DNA of 43,136 nucleotides from NCBI GenBank assembly GCA_015057455.1, contig SVEH01000026.1:1-43136 (forward strand). The letters are read 5' to 3'. The stretch is from Lachnospiraceae bacterium (GTDB taxonomy: Bacteria; Bacillota; Clostridia; Lachnospirales; Lachnospiraceae). The position numbers were made by a program, and so were the translations under genes. Shown in pieces: positions 8,258-17,376 of the stretch (position 1 is its first letter; each line of letters opens with the position of its first letter). The notes beneath the pieces are model-generated. The model made no database searches and was not told the origin of the DNA. It saw only the letters and a program-made list of their open reading frames with translations.

Positions 8258-8321
8258 TGTTCTATTATCCTTTCTATGTTAAGTTATACTATCTAATAAT
8301 AAAGATTATTTAGCATCTTTA

Positions 8322-9629
8322 TTATTTCTTTCTTGATTTTTTCATCCTATGAATTTCTTCCATAACAATATTTTTATAATTATCTTTAAGCTCTTCTGCA
8401 TTATTATACTTCTCATAATCTATATTGGCAGATATGCTCTCAACATTATCGTAATTACTTTCTTTATAATTATCCATTATATGATTAGCGCAGCGTCTTG
8501 CAAATACTAATGTTTCTAATAATGAATTACTTGCTAATCTATTAGCTCCATGCACTCCATTACAACTTGTCTCACCTGCTGCATAAAGTCTTTCCATAGA
8601 TGTCATACTATTCATATCAACCTTTACACCACCCATAAAATAATGTTGGGCTGGTGCAACTGGAATTGGTTCATTTGTTATATCATAGCCTTCTTCTAAG
8701 CATCTTTTATATATGTTTGGAAATCTGTTCTTTATCATATCATCATCTAAATGAGCAACTGATAACCACACATGTTTTGTACCATCTATGTCCATTTGTT
8801 CTTTTATCTTCTTGGATAAAACATCTCTAGGCAATAACTCGTCTACAAATCTCTCCATATTGGCATTATATAATAAAGCACCTTCTCCTCTTACTGACTC
8901 TGATATAAGAAAACGCCTTCCCTTCTTTTTGGAATATAGTGATGTAGGATGAATCTGAACATAGTCCAAATCTTGTACTTCTATATTATTATTAAGTGCA
9001 ATAGCCACCCCATCTCCTGTAAGATGAGGATAATTAGTTGAACTATCATACAAGCCACCTATTCCTCCACATGCTAATACAACATAGTCAGAATACATTT
9101 CACTAATATTACCATCTTTGTCCTTAACAACAATTCCCTGACATTCATTATCCTTAGAAATAACATCTAGCATAGTAACATATTCATACATCTCAACGTT
9201 ATCTCGTTTCTCAACTGCTGCAAACAACTTACTTGTTATTTCTTTACCTGTCAAATCTTCATGGTGTAAAATCCTTGGAGCGCAATGAGCTCCCTCTAAT
9301 GTATATCTAAGCTTACCATTCTCTTTTTCAAACTCAACACCAACATCGATTAATTCATTAATTATTTCTCTTGATTCATTAATCATTATTGTTACAGCTT
9401 CTTTATTATTCTTATAATGACCTGCTCTTAGAGTGTCTTCAAAATATCCATCAAAATCATCATCGTCTCTTAAAACACATATTCCTCCTTGAGCCAAATA
9501 TGAATCATTCTTATCAAATCTATCCTTGGATATCATTATTATCTTCTTATCTTTTGGAAAATTAAGTGCTGCAAACAATCCTGCTGCTCCTGTTCCTACT
9601 ATAACAATATCTGCCCTTTTTGTCCCCAT
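8322..9629 (-). CDS. nadB: L-aspartate oxidase (NadB)
   Basis: FAD-dependent enzyme that oxidises L-aspartate to iminoaspartate, the substrate of NadA. The N-terminus carries the dinucleotide-binding motif VIVGTGAAGLFAALNF. Typical blocks follow: SYLAQGGICVLRDDDD, GAHCAPRILHHEDLTG, QIHPTSLY, ISESVRGEGALLYN and AAGETSCNGVHGANRLASNS. At 435 aa it is about 100 residues shorter than Escherichia coli NadB and lacks much of the C-terminal helical domain, ending in a Lys/Arg-rich MKKSRKK. The reading frame has a normal stop, so this looks like a natural short form. nadC follows. In an anaerobe the electron acceptor is likely fumarate or a flavin partner rather than oxygen. Confidence 0.95.
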   Translation of the reverse strand: MGTKRADIVIVGTGAAGLFAALNFPKDKKIIMISKDRFDKNDSYLAQGGICVLRDDDDFDGYFEDTLRAGHYKNNKEAVTIMINESREIINELIDVGVEFEKENGKLRYTLEGAHCAPRILHHEDLTGKEITSKLFAAVEKRDNVEMYEYVTMLDVISKDNECQGIVVKDKDGNISEMYSDYVVLACGGIGGLYDSSTNYPHLTGDGVAIALNNNIEVQDLDYVQIHPTSLYSKKKGRRFLISESVRGEGALLYNANMERFVDELLPRDVLSKKIKEQMDIDGTKHVWLSVAHLDDDMIKNRFPNIYKRCLEEGYDITNEPIPVAPAQHYFMGGVKVDMNSMTSMERLYAAGETSCNGVHGANRLASNSLLETLVFARRCANHIMDNYKESNYDNVESISANIDYEKYNNAEELKDNYKNIVMEEIHRMKKSRKK

Positions 9630-9667
9630 TCTATCTTCACATCCTTATATTTTGCATACCCACTGTA

Positions 9668-10216
9668 TTATAATCTATAATTCTTATATTCCACACCATC
9701 TAGTTCTTTCCATACAACTTCTCTATCATCAACAATCATATAACTATGACTACTATTCTCCTTAGGAATAGATATTGATCCTGGGTTCATATATATAATT
9801 CCTGTAGTACCTACTTCTTCGCACACTGGTATATGTGTATGTCCATGTAATAGTACGTCACCCTTCTTTATTGGTGGCAACGAATTCTTATTATAATTAT
9901 GTCCATGAGTTAAATATATCATTCTATTTGCTACATACAATATACTATAATCTGCAAGTATAGGAAAATCTAATACCATTTGGTCTACTTCTGTATCACA
10001 ATTTCCTCTAACACATAACAAATCATCTTTTATATCATTAAGCATTGTAATCACTTTTTTAGGTTCATACTCTTTTGGCAAATCATTTCTCGGACCATGA
10101 TATAAAATATCACCAAGAAGTATAAGTTTATCTGCCTCTTCTTCTTTAAAGCGTTGAAGCATTTGCTTACAATAATATGCTGAACCATGTATATCTGATG
10201 CTATCATTAGCTTCAT
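9668..10216 (-). CDS. YfcE-like metallophosphodiesterase
   Basis: Calcineurin-like phosphoesterase of the YfcE/MJ0936 group (182 aa). Metal-binding motifs are in order: ASDIHGS, LGDILYHGPRN, VRGNCD, LTHGHNY and HGHTHIP. Members hydrolyse phosphodiesters in vitro and the natural substrate is generally unknown. GGAGAAAG lies just upstream of ATG. It sits between the decarboxylase gene and nadB with gaps of 20 and 38 bases, so it is probably part of the cofactor operon; a role in turnover of a CoA- or NAD-related phosphodiester is possible but is inference. Confidence 0.9.
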   Translation of the reverse strand: MKLMIASDIHGSAYYCKQMLQRFKEEEADKLILLGDILYHGPRNDLPKEYEPKKVITMLNDIKDDLLCVRGNCDTEVDQMVLDFPILADYSILYVANRMIYLTHGHNYNKNSLPPIKKGDVLLHGHTHIPVCEEVGTTGIIYMNPGSISIPKENSSHSYMIVDDREVVWKELDGVEYKNYRL

Positions 10217-10236
10217 AATCTTTCTCCATTTCTGTA

Positions 10237-11544
10237 TTACATATTAAATCTATATGTCTCTTCTTGTTCTCGAATACATTCAATTCTGTTATCTTTAGAC
10301 ATATAAATGCTTGGTAACTCTCTAGATAGGAATCTAGACATTCCCTCTGTTACTGAATAAGCGCCAACATTTTCAAAGATAATTATATCATCAATACAAG
10401 GATTATCAACATATTTTTCTCTTACCAAAACATCATTCACTGTACATAGTGAGCCACATATCGTCCATTTTGTATTATTATCACGCTTACTATCTATATT
10501 TTTATCACCTTTGCTATTTATAATATTATCACTGTTGCTATCTATACTATTATTACTCTCATTCTGAATATTTATATTACTAACGATATCACTATTAATA
10601 TTTATATTATTAATAATATCTTTTTTGTTGCATCTTATATGCGTAAGATATGGTTTCTTCATCCCCATTATCTGTCCATAATAATTCACTTGATGTATTC
10701 CACCATCTACAATAATATAATTAGTTTTATCTGTTTTCTTAATATCATTAATTCTTGTTACATAATATCCACATTTTGCAGCGATAAATCTACCAAATTC
10801 AAAGGTTACCTTATCAAAATGTTTAAGCTTACTAGCATACTCATTCAAGCATTTTATTTGTTCTATATCATCTACAACATCATTATCTTCAAAATAAGAG
10901 ACTAACATTCCCGGACCATATTCCAATTCCATCTCATCTATATTAAAATCTCTCTTTAATTCTGCTACATACTCATCAAGTTCCTTTAATTCTTTTTCAA
11001 TCTTAGGCAATTTCTTTTGAGTTCCCGAATAATAATGAATGCCTTTTAATTTTAAACTATTACAATTAAGTATTCTGTCTATAATACTTTCGCATTCATT
11101 CTTACTTACACCAAATTGATTTCCCGATGTTAAACGAATAATAACATCTAACACCATGCTATTTTCCTTAGCACATCTACTTAATATATCAACATGTTTC
11201 CTTGACTCTATTGTATATATACCTTTTCCTTGGCTATACTGAAGAATTCTATTTATAGATTCGTAAGTTTTATTAACTCCAGAAACAATAATTTTCTCTG
11301 ATTCAACAGCCTTAGATATGCATATTTCATATTCACCTGGAGAACATACTTCCAATCTATCTACTATATTATGAATGTCACCAACCAAAAATGGATTAGC
11401 CTTTATAGCATAGCATATACCAATATCTTTAAGTTGTCTTCTCATACTGCATAAATGCTCTTCTATAAATGAAATATCAAATATATAGCTTGGTGTTTTT
11501 ATATTAAACATATCTTCCTGCACTAATGTTACTATATCTTTCAT
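10237..11544 (-). CDS. Fold-III PLP-dependent decarboxylase (DAP/ornithine decarboxylase family)
   Basis: PLP enzyme of the alanine-racemase-fold decarboxylases. Lys48 in CYAIKANP is the expected PLP lysine. Other family features are HYYSGTQ, ELEYGPGM, EFGRFIAAKCGYYV, the catalytic-Cys region CGSLCTVNDV and the C-terminal NVGAYSVTEG. It does not look like housekeeping LysA, whose C-terminal signatures differ. A low-complexity Asn/Asp/Ser/Ile insert (about residues 307-357) interrupts the C-terminal region. The start at 11544 is chosen because AAAGGAG precedes it; an upstream in-frame ATG at 11571 has no such site. It is paired with an AMP-forming adenylation enzyme just upstream, as in VinN/VinO- or BtrK-type systems that decarboxylate a carrier-bound amino acid, though no carrier protein gene is visible here. 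The substrate is unknown. Confidence 0.82.
   Translation of the reverse strand: MKDIVTLVQEDMFNIKTPSYIFDISFIEEHLCSMRRQLKDIGICYAIKANPFLVGDIHNIVDRLEVCSPGEYEICISKAVESEKIIVSGVNKTYESINRILQYSQGKGIYTIESRKHVDILSRCAKENSMVLDVIIRLTSGNQFGVSKNECESIIDRILNCNSLKLKGIHYYSGTQKKLPKIEKELKELDEYVAELKRDFNIDEMELEYGPGMLVSYFEDNDVVDDIEQIKCLNEYASKLKHFDKVTFEFGRFIAAKCGYYVTRINDIKKTDKTNYIIVDGGIHQVNYYGQIMGMKKPYLTHIRCNKKDIINNININSDIVSNINIQNESNNSIDSNSDNIINSKGDKNIDSKRDNNTKWTICGSLCTVNDVLVREKYVDNPCIDDIIIFENVGAYSVTEGMSRFLSRELPSIYMSKDNRIECIREQEETYRFNM
10473..10625 (-). repeat. Low-complexity tract encoding an Asn/Ser/Asp-rich insert
   Basis: This in-frame tract inside the decarboxylase gene is built of degenerate short units such as TATTATCA, TATCTATA and ATATTTATA, giving repeated Asn, Ile, Ser and Asp codons. 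It looks like slippage-derived expansion in a surface loop. The neighbouring adenylation gene has similar inserts. Confidence 0.55.
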
Positions 11545-11642
11545 CCCTGTTCTCCTTTCATAAAATATCAATTAGCTCATTACACTAATTTTATTAATTA
11601 GCATTTCTTCAACTACATATATTTATTATGTAATAAGTTTTT

Positions 11643-13334
11643 CTAATTCTTATTACATCCTTCTTTATACAATGTCTTTAATAACTTTCTATCCGTCTTA
11701 CCATTTTTATTAAGAGGCATCCTATCCACATGTCTAAATATATTAGGCACCATATATTCTGGAACTCTTCTCTTCATATGTTCAATTATTTCTCTTTTAT
11801 TATCAATTCCAACTATATAAGCTACAATCTTGTTCTTGTCTTCATCAAAGAAACAGCATGCTTGTTCAACAACAGGAACATTGCCTAACACATTCTCTAT
11901 TTCTTCTAATTCAATTCTATGTCCCATATGTTTTATTTGGAAATCTTTTCTTCCTTCATAATACATATACCCATCTGCACCATAACTAGCCAAATCACCA
12001 GTTTTATATAATCTTACATTTTCACCGTTAATACTCATAGTAACAAATGCTTTATCTGTTGCAGATTTATTATTTATATATTCTATAGCAAGTCCATCTC
12101 CACAGACACATATCTCACCTTTTTTATCAACCATATTCTTTAATATAACATTATTATTCTTATCAAATAAGTAGACTTTATTATGTGCAAATGGCCTGCC
12201 TAATGGTAATCCTCCATATTCATTATAATATCTATCTACTATATAATAGGTACAATTACATGTTATCTCTGTAGGACCATATAAATTAACAAACATTGCC
12301 TTAGGGTAATACTCTCTCCATTTGTTTAACTGCTTAATAGGCATTACTTCACCACTAAACATAATTTTATTAATGCTAGAAGGTGTTTTGTACATAAGTC
12401 CCTTTAATCTATTAATCATAACTAAAGCTGACACAGCCCATATAAGTGTTGTAACCTTATACTTATCCAGCATATCCATAACTTTGTTAGGAAACATAAA
12501 GTAGGATTTAGGAATAATAACTAATGTTGCTCCTGTTTTTAAACAACTATATATATCTTTTACAGACACATCAAAATCAAATGGCGCTTGATTACCTATT
12601 ACATCGTTACTATCTATTCCAAATGTATCTACAAAATTATCAATAAAACTTATTACACTCTTATGCGAAATTAAAACTCCTTTTGGCACGCCCGTTGAAC
12701 CTGATGTAAAATTACAATATAGTGGCCTTAAATTATTACCATTCATATTATTGCCTATGTTAGCACTTATAGCGTTTCTCATATTGCTACTTATATCATT
12801 TCCCATATCATAACTGCATGTCCCCTCATTCTTAACAAGCAACTCATCAATGTCACATATACATCCGTTGTAATCTATTTCATTTAATATATTTCTATTC
12901 TTTGCGTTAGTAATTACACAACAAGGACCTAATATATCAAATATTTGCTGTATTCTACTTATTGGAAATGAAGGGTCAACTAAGCTATAAAAACCACCAT
13001 AATATACAATTCCCATAAAGGCTTTTAAGGTTTTTACACTTTTATCCATAAAAACAACCACTGCTGGACTATGTTTCTGTTTATTACAATTCTCTTCTTT
13101 ATTTGTCCCCAAACTATGTTGTTCATCAAAACCAAAACTTCTACTTGAATTACATTGTTCAATATAATCATAATTTTTAGTACATAGTCTATCTATTTCC
13201 CTAAGATTATTTCCTATAGTTACAGTATCTTCCATTAGTTCCTCATAGGTACAACTACAATTCTCGTCAATTACAGCTGTTTTGTGAGGATATTTCCTTG
13301 CACTTTTCTCTAAATACTCAAGTACATTATTCAC
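11643..13334 (-). CDS. AMP-forming amino-acid adenylation enzyme (DltA/NRPS A-domain type)
   Basis: ANL-superfamily adenylating enzyme expected to activate a carboxylate, probably an amino acid, as an acyl-AMP and load it on a thiol. Core motifs are in order: A3 TSGSTGVPKG (about 210-219), A5 NLYGPTE, A7 YKTGDLA, A8 RKDFQIKHMGHRIELEEIE and A10 NKNGKTDRK with the catalytic Lys. It is stand-alone, with no carrier or condensation domain. Two low-complexity inserts interrupt the N-terminal domain (about 50-90 and 170-201, the latter Asn/Met/Gly-rich). The GTG start overlaps the coaBC stop by 8 bases, so translation is probably coupled. The decarboxylase follows after 98 bases. Adenylation plus decarboxylation suggests a beta- or gamma-amino acyl unit; with pantothenate genes next door and no panD seen, beta-alanine supply is one possibility. 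Confidence 0.82.
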   Translation of the reverse strand: MNNVLEYLEKSARKYPHKTAVIDENCSCTYEELMEDTVTIGNNLREIDRLCTKNYDYIEQCNSSRSFGFDEQHSLGTNKEENCNKQKHSPAVVVFMDKSVKTLKAFMGIVYYGGFYSLVDPSFPISRIQQIFDILGPCCVITNAKNRNILNEIDYNGCICDIDELLVKNEGTCSYDMGNDISSNMRNAISANIGNNMNGNNLRPLYCNFTSGSTGVPKGVLISHKSVISFIDNFVDTFGIDSNDVIGNQAPFDFDVSVKDIYSCLKTGATLVIIPKSYFMFPNKVMDMLDKYKVTTLIWAVSALVMINRLKGLMYKTPSSINKIMFSGEVMPIKQLNKWREYYPKAMFVNLYGPTEITCNCTYYIVDRYYNEYGGLPLGRPFAHNKVYLFDKNNNVILKNMVDKKGEICVCGDGLAIEYINNKSATDKAFVTMSINGENVRLYKTGDLASYGADGYMYYEGRKDFQIKHMGHRIELEEIENVLGNVPVVEQACCFFDEDKNKIVAYIVGIDNKREIIEHMKRRVPEYMVPNIFRHVDRMPLNKNGKTDRKLLKTLYKEGCNKN

Positions 13335-14538
13335 CTATATGCGCCCCTTTATTTATCTCATCATTTATATTATCTAAAATCACATCAGCTAATTGCTCTT
13401 TTGTCATAAGCTCTATATCTTTAGCACCTGATTTTGTTATAATTGTAACTTTATTAGTATCTGTTGCGAATCCAGCACCTTTATCATTAAGATTATTAGC
13501 TACTATCATATCCACATTCTTTTTCTTTAATTTAGCCATTGAATTATCAATTAGATTCTCTGTTTCCATAGAAAATCCACAAATAAATTGATTATTACCT
13601 CTATTGCTTCCAATGTATCCTAATATATCTTTTGTTCTTGTAAGGTCTAATGATAAATCTTCATCCTTTTTCTTCATTTTACTATCTAATGTAACAACTG
13701 GAGTATAATCTGCTACTGCTGCAGTTTTAATAATTATATCCTGCTGTTTATAGTTTTCCTCTACTGCATTATACATATCATTGGCACTTTTAACATCTAT
13801 ACACTTAACAAGCATAGGCTTGTCTATATTTGTTTTACCAGATACTAATGTAACACATGCACCACGATAAGCAGCTCTTTTAGCAATTGCATATCCCATT
13901 TTCCCTGTAGAATGATTAGTAATATATCTTACTGGATCAATAGCCTCCATAGTTGCACCTGCCGTTACTAATATATTCTTACCCTTAAGATCTTTATCTA
14001 TTGTATTCATAAGAATATGTTCAAATAATACTTCTTCTTTAGGAAGTTTACCTTTACCTATGTCATTACATGCAAGTCTTCCTGTATCTGGCTCAACTAT
14101 TTGAATACCATACTTTCTAAGTATATCCATGTTATTTTGTACTATAGGATTCTCATACATATTAGTATTCATAGCTGGAACAACTATAATTCTATTTTGC
14201 ATAGCTAAAGCTGTAGTTGTTAACATATCATCAGCAATACCATGAGCCATTTTCCCAATTACATTAGCTGAGGCAGGTGCAACCATCATTATAGATGCAC
14301 GTTTTGCCAACGCCACATGCTCAACATTATATTGAAAATTCCTATCAAATGTATCTACTAAACACTTATTAGATGTTAATGTCTCAAATGTAATAGGATT
14401 AATAAAATTTGTTGCATTTTCCGTCATAATAACATGAACGTCACAATGTTGTTTAACTAACATGCTCGCTAAATTAGCAATTTTATATGCCGCTATACTT
14501 CCTGTTACACCTAAAATAACAGTTTTACCTTTTAACAT
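13327..14538 (-). CDS. coaBC: Bifunctional phosphopantothenoylcysteine decarboxylase/synthetase (CoaBC)
   Basis: Two-step CoA synthesis enzyme (403 aa). The C-terminal CoaB half joins 4'-phosphopantothenate to cysteine using CTP, and the N-terminal CoaC half, an FMN flavoprotein, decarboxylates the product. CoaC features are GVTGSIAAYKIA, the VPAMNTNMYENP block and the catalytic Cys region DTGRLACNDIGKG. CoaB begins near LVTAGATMEAIDPVRYITN and includes STGKMGYAIA and AAVADYTP. The start at 14538 has GGAGGAAGG upstream; an ATG 54 bases earlier extends into panC and lacks support. It is in the same operon as panB and panC. Confidence 0.96.
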   Translation of the reverse strand: MLKGKTVILGVTGSIAAYKIANLASMLVKQHCDVHVIMTENATNFINPITFETLTSNKCLVDTFDRNFQYNVEHVALAKRASIMMVAPASANVIGKMAHGIADDMLTTTALAMQNRIIVVPAMNTNMYENPIVQNNMDILRKYGIQIVEPDTGRLACNDIGKGKLPKEEVLFEHILMNTIDKDLKGKNILVTAGATMEAIDPVRYITNHSTGKMGYAIAKRAAYRGACVTLVSGKTNIDKPMLVKCIDVKSANDMYNAVEENYKQQDIIIKTAAVADYTPVVTLDSKMKKKDEDLSLDLTRTKDILGYIGSNRGNNQFICGFSMETENLIDNSMAKLKKKNVDMIVANNLNDKGAGFATDTNKVTIITKSGAKDIELMTKEQLADVILDNINDEINKGAHIGE

Positions 14539-14572
14539 ATTCCTTCCTCCTATCTGTAAAATAAATGAACTG

Positions 14573-15412
14573 CTAGTACATAAAATTATCAATAAGGCGT
14601 GTATTACCTATATACACAGCCATAGCTACAAGAACTTCACCTTTAATATCTTGTACTTGTTGCATTGTTAATGCATTTACTACTTTCACATAATCTATCC
14701 TTGCAAGCGGTTCTTTTTCAATATATTCTACAATAGCATCTCTTACCTTACCTGCATCCTTGCAGCCTGACTCTAGTAATTCTTTTCCTATCTTTAATGA
14801 CTTACTTAATACTAATGCTGCTTTTCTCTCTTCTTCACTTAGATAAGTATTACGAGAACTTTTTGCTAATCCATCTTCTTCTCTTACAATTGGACATCCT
14901 ACTATCTGTAAATCCATATTCAAATCTTTAACCATTCTTTTAATTATAGCTAATTGTTGTGCATCTTTTTCACCAAAATATGCATTATTAGGTTGTACTA
15001 TATTAAATAACTTATTAACAACAGTACATACACCTCTAAAATGTGTTGGTCTACTTAAACCACATAACTCTTCTGTAAGCACAGACATATCTACATATGA
15101 ACAAAATCCATCATCATACATTTCTTCTGGTTCTGGATTAAATATTAAATGTCCACCTAACTCTTCCACATACTTTGAGTCCTTTTCAATATCTCTTGGA
15201 TAACTTTCTAAATCTTCACTTGGTCCAAATTGCATAGGATTAACAAATATACTAACTACAACTTTATCATTATTCTCTCGTGCCTTCTTTATTAAGCTTC
15301 CATGTCCTTCATGTAAATATCCCATTGTTGGTACAAACCCTATTGTAAACCCTTCTTTTTTCCACTGTTTTACTTGTTCTCTTACCTCTACTATTGTTTT
15401 TACTAATTTCAT
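14573..15412 (-). CDS. panC: Pantothenate synthetase (PanC)
   Basis: Condenses pantoate with beta-alanine using ATP to make pantothenate. The 279-aa length is normal. The HxGH nucleotide-binding motif appears in VPTMGYLHEGHGSL, followed by VSIFVNPMQFGPSEDL and YPRD, FGEKDAQQL, and a KMSKS-like region in GLAKSSRN. An AAGGAAG ribosome binding site precedes ATG. It lies between panB (59-base gap) and coaBC. Its co-substrate beta-alanine is normally made by PanD, which is not in the window. Confidence 0.97.
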   Translation of the reverse strand: MKLVKTIVEVREQVKQWKKEGFTIGFVPTMGYLHEGHGSLIKKARENNDKVVVSIFVNPMQFGPSEDLESYPRDIEKDSKYVEELGGHLIFNPEPEEMYDDGFCSYVDMSVLTEELCGLSRPTHFRGVCTVVNKLFNIVQPNNAYFGEKDAQQLAIIKRMVKDLNMDLQIVGCPIVREEDGLAKSSRNTYLSEEERKAALVLSKSLKIGKELLESGCKDAGKVRDAIVEYIEKEPLARIDYVKVVNALTMQQVQDIKGEVLVAMAVYIGNTRLIDNFMY

Positions 15413-15471
15413 CTTCTTACTTCCTTATCCTATAAATTATCACCTTATACAATAAACTATTAGCGTATAGA

Positions 15472-16299
15472 CTAATATAATTTCTCTATAACATCATCAC
15501 TTATTGCAAATGTATGCTCAGGTCCTGGGAATGTTCCTTCTTTACATTCTTTTATATATGCACCAAAACCTTCTCTCATCAATTCTCCAACTGATGCAAA
15601 TTCTTTAACAAATTTAGGCTTAAATCCACTAAATGTTCCCAACATATCTTGATATACTAAAACTTGTCCATCACAATCTGCACCTGCACCTATACCAATT
15701 GTTGGTATAACTAACTTGTCTGTAACTATCTTAGCAAGTTTTGCTGGCACACATTCTAAAACTACAGCACATGCACCTGCTTCTTGTACTGCCAAAGCAT
15801 CCTCTATTAATCTCTTTGCTGCAATCTCATCTTTTCCTTGCACCTTAAATCCACCAAAAGCATTAACTGATTGTGGTGTTAATCCTATATGTGCAACAAC
15901 AGGAATTCCTGCATCTACTATAGCCTTAATTTGTGGTGCAACACCTACTCCACCTTCAAGTTTAACAGCACCTGCTCTTCCTTCTTTCATAAGTCTTCCA
16001 GCATTAACCATAGCATCATATACAGAAGTTTGATATGACATAAATGGCATATCTGCTACTACTAATGCATTTTTTGCTCCACGAGTAACTGCCTTTGTGT
16101 GATGAATCATATCTTCCATAGTTACTGATAATGTATCATCATATCCTAACATAACCATTCCCAATGAATCTCCCACAAGAATCATATCTATTCCTACTTC
16201 ATCCATTATCTTTGCTGTTGAATAGTCATATGCTGTAAGCATTGTAATTCTATTCTTTTCTTCTTTCATTTTCATAAGTGTTGTAACTGTAACTGCCAT
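15472..16299 (-). CDS. panB: Ketopantoate hydroxymethyltransferase (PanB)
   Basis: Transfers a hydroxymethyl group from methylene-tetrahydrofolate to alpha-ketoisovalerate to make ketopantoate, the first committed pantothenate step. The 275-aa protein has the family blocks [53 protein letters not shown] and the C-terminal [21 protein letters not shown] strong AAGGAG lies upstream of ATG. The upstream gene encodes a reductase that may catalyse the next step. Confidence 0.97.
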   Translation of the reverse strand: MAVTVTTLMKMKEEKNRITMLTAYDYSTAKIMDEVGIDMILVGDSLGMVMLGYDDTLSVTMEDMIHHTKAVTRGAKNALVVADMPFMSYQTSVYDAMVNAGRLMKEGRAGAVKLEGGVGVAPQIKAIVDAGIPVVAHIGLTPQSVNAFGGFKVQGKDEIAAKRLIEDALAVQEAGACAVVLECVPAKLAKIVTDKLVIPTIGIGAGADCDGQVLVYQDMLGTFSGFKPKFVKEFASVGELMREGFGAYIKECKEGTFPGPEHTFAISDDVIEKLY

Positions 16300-16429
16300 A
16301 ATATTCTCTCCTTTTTATCCATAAATTCATAATTTTGATTACCTATAAAACTTTCTACTACTTTTTACTGATTTATTAACCTCTATTTATTTATAAGTAT
16401 ATTTATTCTCTTTATTCTATACACGTTTC

Positions 16430-17278
16430 TTATTCACTAACTAGCTCAATTAATTTACCTGTAAGAACTTGATATACCTCCTTAGTGGATCCGTCTAATG
16501 CATTAATATGTTTACTAACAGTCCCCATATCACCTCTTGCAACTGGACCAGTAAGTGCATCCTTAAGTCCTTGCTTATATACATTATTAATATTGCCATA
16601 TATAAGTGGTTTTATCGCCATCAATGCATTTTCTTTACTAAAACCACTTTCAGCCAATAAATCTGTAGCCGACTTTATAAGACCTATCATTTGGTTACTA
16701 GCCATAACAGCTGCTGCATGATACTTAACTTTAGCACTTGCATCAATAACCTCAACAGGATTACCTAAAGCTTCAACTAATTCCTTTATTAAATCAAGTT
16801 TTTCTTTGCTTCCTTCAATTGTAAATAATGCTGTGGAAATATCCTTATAAGAACTCTCTTTGCTACTGCAAGCAAATAAAGGATGAACCGAATATGTATA
16901 TATGTTTCTATTCTTAGAATTCTTTGAAATCTGTGCTTCCTTTGAAACATTATACTTATCAATAGAAAAAATCTCTGATGATAATGCACCAGAACAATGA
17001 CATACTATCTTACCTTCTAAATTAAACTTAATAATATTATCCCAAACCGTCTTAATAGCCCCATCAACTACTGTTATAAAAATAATATCACTGTTAGCAA
17101 CTACATCTTCTAATGTATATACCCTACTATCTGTATACTCAGCAGCCTCTGCTGAACTTGTTTCATCAATATCATAATAACCAATTACTTTATGTTGCTT
17201 ATTAAACGTTTCTTGCATAGTAAAGTATCTACCTAATGTAACACCTACTCTACCAGCACCTATAAATCCTATATTCAT
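16430..17278 (-). CDS. Rossmann-like/DUF2520 reductase, probable ketopantoate reductase (PanG-like)
   Basis: Two-domain NAD(P)-binding protein (282 aa). The N-terminal Rossmann domain has MNIGFIGAGRVGVTLG and IIFITVVDGAI. The C-terminal domain is of DUF2520 type, with YSVHPLFA and KYHAAAVMASNQMIGL. This family includes PanG, an alternative ketopantoate reductase described in Francisella. Its place directly upstream of panB and panC, with no panE in view, makes ketopantoate reduction to pantoate the best guess. GGAGGTGG precedes ATG. It is probably the first gene of the leftward cofactor operon, behind the promoter at 17336-17364. The family is documented, but the role in this organism is inferred from context. 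Confidence 0.78.
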   Translation of the reverse strand: MNIGFIGAGRVGVTLGRYFTMQETFNKQHKVIGYYDIDETSSAEAAEYTDSRVYTLEDVVANSDIIFITVVDGAIKTVWDNIIKFNLEGKIVCHCSGALSSEIFSIDKYNVSKEAQISKNSKNRNIYTYSVHPLFACSSKESSYKDISTALFTIEGSKEKLDLIKELVEALGNPVEVIDASAKVKYHAAAVMASNQMIGLIKSATDLLAESGFSKENALMAIKPLIYGNINNVYKQGLKDALTGPVARGDMGTVSKHINALDGSTKEVYQVLTGKLIELVSE

Positions 17279-17335
17279 AGTACCACCTCCATATCATACT
17301 ACATACTATATACTATATCTTATCTGTAGCAATAT

Positions 17336-17376
17336 ATTATAGCGGTCTATTAAAACGGTCTAACTCTAAATTTAGA
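17336..17376 (-). promoter_or_regulatory. Candidate promoter/operator of the CoA-NAD operon
   Basis: Read leftward, a consensus -10 TATAAT (17336-17341) lies 58 bases before the first gene. The -35 around 17358-17364 is weak (TTAGAC or GTTAGA). The spacer carries two direct copies of TAGACCG (17343-17349 and 17356-17362) 13 bases apart. A perfect 12-base palindrome TCTAAATTTAGA lies just upstream (17365-17376). A weak -35 with repeats across the spacer suggests control by a bound regulator. The remainder of 17377-17520 shows nothing clear. Confidence 0.5.

Noticed and set aside
10237..11544. Diaminopimelate decarboxylase (LysA)
   Set aside because: The fold is shared, but the C-terminal signatures and the pairing with an adenylation enzyme do not fit housekeeping lysine synthesis.
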